From positions 1,407,016 through 1,471,015 of the forward strand of contig NW_026251389.1 in assembly GCF_025118155.1 (NCBI RefSeq): a stretch of DNA of 64,000 bases, read 5' to 3'. The translations under genes were made by a program, and so were the position numbers. Below are positions 59,474-64,000 of the stretch, one piece after another. Under the pieces are notes generated by a model. The model saw only the letters and a list, made by a program, of their open reading frames with translations, ran no database searches and was not told the DNA's origin. This stretch comes from Cokeromyces recurvatus (lineage: Eukaryota > Mucoromycota > Mucoromycetes > Mucorales > Mucoraceae). The number at the start of each line of letters is the position of its first letter. Within the stretch, counting starts at the first letter, position 1.

Positions 59474-60716
59474 AATAAAATAAAATAAAAAGATAGTCAA
59501 AAGAAATGTATAATATCATCGTCAGTTACAACAGCTGTGACTCATTTTAACATATAAACAAATTACAATGCCGGATTTTCGTTTTCACGCAAGCTCAATT
59601 TTTGTTTCGCTTCTGCACCAGTTCAATCTTCATAGTTGTGATTTCCAAAGTTCGTTTTTACCAATTACCAAAATTTCGCTTCAGGCTACAGTCTACAGTC
59701 TATCTAGAAAAAGGTGATCGTTTTATGGAAAAAGAAAATTGTTGCATCTTTTATGAAAATTTGTCGCAATTCATTATGCCCAATCAATAAGCAACTTAGA
59801 TCCGTAGACCATACTTAAACTGGCTTCACCCACTGTAATGTTGAGATAGGCTGATTAGTTTGAGATGCCTTAGTGATTGGAGCTGGAGTGGGTTGATTAT
59901 CCAACTTGTAAGCATTGACGTTGACGGAGCTCGATTGAGGACTGAGTAGCAATTAAACTTTATTGGCATTGGACCTCTAAGTTTTCGTGATGTTTATCGG
60001 TTGACAGTGGGATGGTAGATTTGATGTAGTTATTATTCGGCAAAAAAAAAAATAGAGAGTAAGGATTTACTTTTGTATTTGAATATTTTTATATTATTTT
60101 TATTATTTTTCTGGGTGTATGACAGCTGACGCTTGAGCCACCAGCCATCGCATACATTCTTTTACAACCACATATTTTAATTTTGGGTTACGATTTTCCA
60201 TTCAAATGCAGTTTACCTCGTCGTCTACCTCGTTGTTTATCTTGTAAATAATATTCAACAATAGAATTCAAAATGCTAAGAATTGCACTGAAATTGTTTT
60301 TATTTCTAAGAACGTTCTTAGCATTGCTTCGAATTTTTATTTTTTCTTCTCAATGCTAAGAAAAGTCCTTAACATTACGTATATTTTTCCTTGGACAAAA
60401 TCGTATTCCTAGGAACTCAATTCTAAAAGATCGAAGCATGTCTTTCTTTCTTTTCTTTTCTTTTCTTTTGTTTTTATTTGTGTATATCATAGTTTTATAC
60501 ATGCGTTTTTTTTTTAACATTACTAAATTCCAACAATTTCTCACCTCTGTGATTGTGAAAAATGTTTTCATTCGTCTTTCAATTTCCAAATAAACCAATA
60601 TTTCCTAGCTTTACTTTACCCTCGAATGTTTTTGTGCACTCTTTATTTAAAAATGGTGGTGGTGTATGGTCACCAAATTTTGTAAGAAAATATTATAAAA
60701 TATACATATTTCAAGT
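59474..60716. other. Repeat-rich spacer with decayed coding piece and hairpins
   Basis: On the minus strand about 59815-59945 reads SVNVNAYKLDNQPTPAPITK then SQTNQPISTLQWVKPV and a stop, a possible dead exon. At 60260-60370 the motif AATGCTAAGAA recurs in both orientations around a perfect 16-bp palindrome, CTAAGAACGTTCTTAG (about 60307-60322). No gene supported. Confidence 0.45.
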
Positions 60717-62275
60717 TTAAAATTTTCTAAGGAGAGTCAAAGGTGATCTTACACAGCCCAGCTTATCATTTTCATCAGAATTAATGTCTCTTCTGGCCTT
60801 TGATACTTCGTTAACTACAAGCTGCTCTAATTGCAGCAGTGCAGGGATGGCCCCTAGTAACACATGAAAGTCGTACACACTTCTTGGAATATAGAGTGTC
60901 TGTATCTTAGTAAACAGATAAACTAAAGGAGCAACCAATTCCATTCTGTATACATCACACGTGAAACCTATTTTAAACTGTTAGTAAATCCTTCTCCCTT
61001 CAGCAATATACCATTTATAGCCATACCTTTTATAACAACTCCGTAGACAACAGGCTGTGGTATATTTTTTTTTGACCATACGATTGAGCATGAGTTGTAG
61101 CTCAATAGATACCTTGAACAAACCATCTTCGGCAATCGATCTGGGTTGTTTTACTTCGAAAATCAAGAAATCGAAATCAGCTGTTCCAATTCTTGCCCTG
61201 TACTTGATATCAGGCTTCATATCAGTGTAGCCGATCAGAGCTGTGAAATTCCTACATAATATAAATAGATGATTTTCCATACACCTACAATAATGTTATG
61301 ATTTTATCTGTCCTTCTTCAAATCACTACCGACAGGAAAAATTGCATTTAAAAAAGAGCTTAAAGCTCTTTCGATAAAAATTGATTCATCCTTAGAATCA
61401 ATTTATTCAAAATCACTGTAACTGTTTAGTCTAATAGAAATATTGTTGGTACCGAACTCAATTCAAAAGAAACATTCACTTACATATTATACACAATTTT
61501 TGCTGCCATATCTTTATTCGAGCTCACTAAATGGTTTAGAGCAGCTACTACTGCGCTTTCTTTTTTATGTGATTTCAAATTCTTAAATCTATTAAATTAT
61601 TAGAACTGTTCCTCTTTGTTTGCATTTATGGGAACTTTTTCTTGAACTTTTATGTCAAACAAGGTCAAAAATACCAAAACTCAGATAAAAGTTCAAAAAG
61701 ACCAAAATGGGATATATAACAGATTATTCTGAGCTTTCGTTTTAATTACTTGATGAACAAAAAAAAAAAAAAAAATACAAAAAAAAGTTCACCTATTTAT
61801 ACTTACTTGAGCTATGAGATCAATGAATTTTACATCGCTTGCAGTCATCGTAGGGAATTGCTGGTCAAGTTGAAACTGCTCAAAGAACTCATTTGTTGCA
61901 GCAAAAACACTGTTATCGGTGTCCCGGTCAACCAAGTAAACATGGTTTACAGCCATTTTTTCGATTTTTGACAGCTGATCACAATCCAACTCCTGTTTCA
62001 GACATTGTTCTCTGAAATCATAACATATTTTACTGATATTTTCGTTATTAGAAAAAAAACTATAATTAATAGTTTTATGAACGAAAATATGATAAGTTGA
62101 ATTGAACATCGATTTGCTTACATATGGTTTCATCCTTTCATAATCTATATGTGAACCTTCTGATTCACTAATCGTGTACAATGAGTGTTGTAAAAAAGAT
62201 TCTTGGGAAGACTGTTGGGAAGATTTTTGGGAAGATTGTTGAGAAGAAACATTTTCTTCTTGCAATATATGATCA
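60717..62275 (-). CDS. Accessory PD-(D/E)XK-like protein, one frame break, 5' exon missing
   Basis: Exons 61807-62275, 61484-61581, 61012-61284 and 60717-60967; the first begins after an acceptor (phase 2) and the true start exon was not found. The N-terminal part is Ser/Gln-rich (SSQQSSQKSS). The core is GTADFDFLIFEVKQP, an Asp plus Glu-x-Lys arrangement of the PD-(D/E)XK fold. A nine-A run at about 61065-61073 breaks the frame: with eight, translation continues IPQPVVY then GVVIKGMAIN, and an intron with a TACTAAC branch point joins to GFTCDVYRMELVAPLVY and LYIPRSVYDFH. That tail matches the layout at 7.9 kb. Either a slightly broken gene or a homopolymer error. Function unknown. Confidence 0.55.
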
Positions 62276-64000
62276 CTAAATTAAATATTACTTCATTAGC
62301 GACAATCGTTTACTTATATTTATAGCAAAAAAAGGGGTTAATATTGTAAATAACCCGTCAGAGTTTGAATTTTTGAATTTTCTTTTTTGGAAATTTCCCA
62401 ATGGCCGGTATGCTTCTTATCCACTCTCAAAAATATCTGAAAATATCAAGTCTGACAAAAGTGAGGAATCAACCATCCCTCCTTTAAATGATATTCCCAT
62501 AGAAATCGATTTAAGATATAAAAAACAATAAAAGCAAAAAGAAAATTTAAACCAAACACAAATGTTGAGCGTAATGCAAAAAGAAGTGGAAGATTTATTT
62601 CATAGAAATTACTTACTATTATGACATAATTAACCATCACTAACTATATTCTTGTGTTATTTTTATTCTTCTATTTTTATATACAAATTGAATTGCAATA
62701 GTATATATCTTGTAAAAAGATTAAGATTAATTTAATAAAGGATCATCTTCTCTTCTATTTTAAAACTATATAGTGCTGTGCGTGCTTAGTTAACCACTGA
62801 GAGTTGAACTAGAAGCCTCACTAGAATAACAAGGATCAGACATATTAGTCGTTTCTTGACTTCTTGAAGTATAAAAGAGTAAAACTTCAAATAGTATTGA
62901 GCAAAATAACAAAGAATATAATTAAGTTTTTATAATATTTAATGGTTATCTTTAATTAAAATTAGTAATTTTCGATATTTATATTAAATTTGCTACAACA
63001 ATAAAGTTTATGTGACAACAGGGAAAATCGTGATTATTGATTATAGTAAAGATGCATAAGTGTTGTTTTTCTGATTTTCTCATGTTGTCAACTAATTATG
63101 CCGACGTTTTATATTTTCACAAATAATGCATAAGCTTGACTTCTTCTTTCTCTCGTCGGAATCTTTTATTGTTGGCTTGAATCTTCTTTTGTTTTGTCTA
63201 TTCATTCTGAACGGTAGATTATACTCCACTTCTATTGGTTGCTTATCCACTTCGTTGCTAATAGACTGGACATATTTTTTAATCTACCACCATACAACAA
63301 ACAAATGTGGTGTGTGTAGTCAATTCCAAAAAGGAAATTGAAGATTTGAAACTCCGACGGATTATTTGCGATAGCATTCAAATTTGGGGCGGAGCTCTAA
63401 ATATGATTTTTATAAACTCAGCGTTTTTCTTTTTAGGGTTATTTTTCAATGGTGTTATGATTGTAGTCGTCCTTATTGTTGTGATTGTAGTAGCCTTTAT
63501 AATTAAGTTAATAGAAATAAACCATCATTTATTATACAATAAAGAGGTTATTCAAATAAAACTAATATATCGCGCTTCACAGCATAATATTCATTCTACT
63601 CTCAGTTTTGATACTAGTCATTGTTTGAGTATTCGAGCATTAAACAAAGAATTATATACATTGTATTATTTAATAATAGTAAGAATTCAATAGGTTTATG
63701 ACTGTTATATTCAATTACATAATTATTTATAAAAGTCATACATATTATATATAGATAGCTATAAAGATAAATATTGTTATGTAATAATATCTTATAGGAT
63801 AATAATAATAGTAGCATATAAATAATTGGTATTGCTATAGCTGACATATTCACTGTGAATTAATATTGACGCGTCGCTTACCCCAGAAATAATAATTTAA
63901 TATTTTTAGTAACTGCGACAGCTCAGGCAGAAAAGAATAAAAATAGATCTTATTGTAGGCAGAATTATTCGGAGAAAATATTTATGACTAATGCTTTATT
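62276..64000. other. Window end, no supported gene
   Basis: Should hold the missing first exon of the minus-strand accessory gene. A minus-strand piece at about 62790-62880 ends SQETTNMSDPCYSSEASSST and a stop; a plus-strand frame at 63307-63693 begins with KKEIEDLKLRRIICDSIQ and then becomes hydrophobic. Neither can be assigned. Confidence 0.45.

Noticed and set aside
63307..63693. 128-codon plus-strand ORF
   Set aside because: The start is polar and the rest is an AT-driven hydrophobic string; there is no family signal, so it is noted only in the spacer entry.
1..64000. tRNA, rRNA and CRISPR features
   Set aside because: I looked for B-box-like GGTTCGAAT arms, conserved rRNA strings and regularly spaced direct repeats and found none convincing; tRNAscan-SE or Infernal would be needed to exclude them.

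Overview
This is a eukaryotic nuclear window, most likely from a mucoralean fungus (Mucoromycota). The evidence is a strongly AT-rich sequence, protein genes cut by many short (about 45-120 nt) GT-AG introns, several TACTAAC/CTAAC branch points before acceptors, A/T-homopolymer-rich spacers, and fungal versions of the proteins: an Ssk2-type MAPKKK, Ypp1/TTC7, a Cue1-like protein, a DUF3020 regulator, a Puf3/Pumilio protein and a Tgl/SDP1-like patatin. Genus cannot be settled from the sequence alone. Gene models were built by hand by matching exon phases; where I give exon lists, the total length and every junction phase were checked.

Layout. 1-511: 3' end of an mtq1/PrmC-type glutamine methyltransferase. 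1408-3823 (-): membrane-anchored GT5-like glycosyltransferase. 4.6-5.7 kb: wreck of a Tc1/mariner-type transposase. 6.65-8.19 kb: broken member of an accessory PD-(D/E)XK-like gene family. 8593-12246 (-): Ypp1/TTC7-like TPR protein. 13010-14716 (-): RBR E3 ligase. 15.6-15.9 kb: pseudogene fragment. 16708-17861 (+): Tls1/C9orf78. 18127-18513 (-): small zinc-ribbon protein. 18.5-22.2 kb: gene-poor. 22214-24809 (+): patatin-like protein that has lost its catalytic residues. 25062-26246 (-): F-box plus ZnF-UBP-like plus DUSP-like protein. 26630-28864 (-): DUF3020 regulator. 29.4-29.9 kb: second transposase wreck. 31528-32550 (+): Cue1-like. 32859-35493 (+): Pumilio. 35579-36811 (-): NUP42-like CCCH/FG nucleoporin. 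39302-40531 (+): Thr-rich single-pass membrane protein. 41.8-43.4 kb: broken genes and a third transposase wreck. 44031-48464 (+): Ssk2-type MAPKKK. 49.3-50.2 kb: fourth transposase wreck. 50734-52798 (-): intact accessory PD-(D/E)XK-like gene, followed by a GC-richer 136-bp tandem dimer at 54 kb. 55271-55864 (-): small acidic protein. 56939-58204 (+): Cus2/Tat-SF1. 58292-59473 (+): STK16/Env7-type kinase. 60717-62275 (-): another accessory nuclease-like gene with one frame break. The final 1.7 kb has no gene I can support.

The window alternates between conserved housekeeping islands (signalling, mRNA fate, splicing, membrane lipid and ubiquitin biology) and repeat-bearing accessory segments holding dead transposases and three relatives of one multi-lineage nuclease-like family. 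That family is the best candidate for something undescribed. Other notable points are a probable pseudo-lipase, two GC-AG introns (one next to an 8-nt exon), two genes whose frame breaks inside A-homopolymers, and an inverted repeat bracketing the intact accessory gene.
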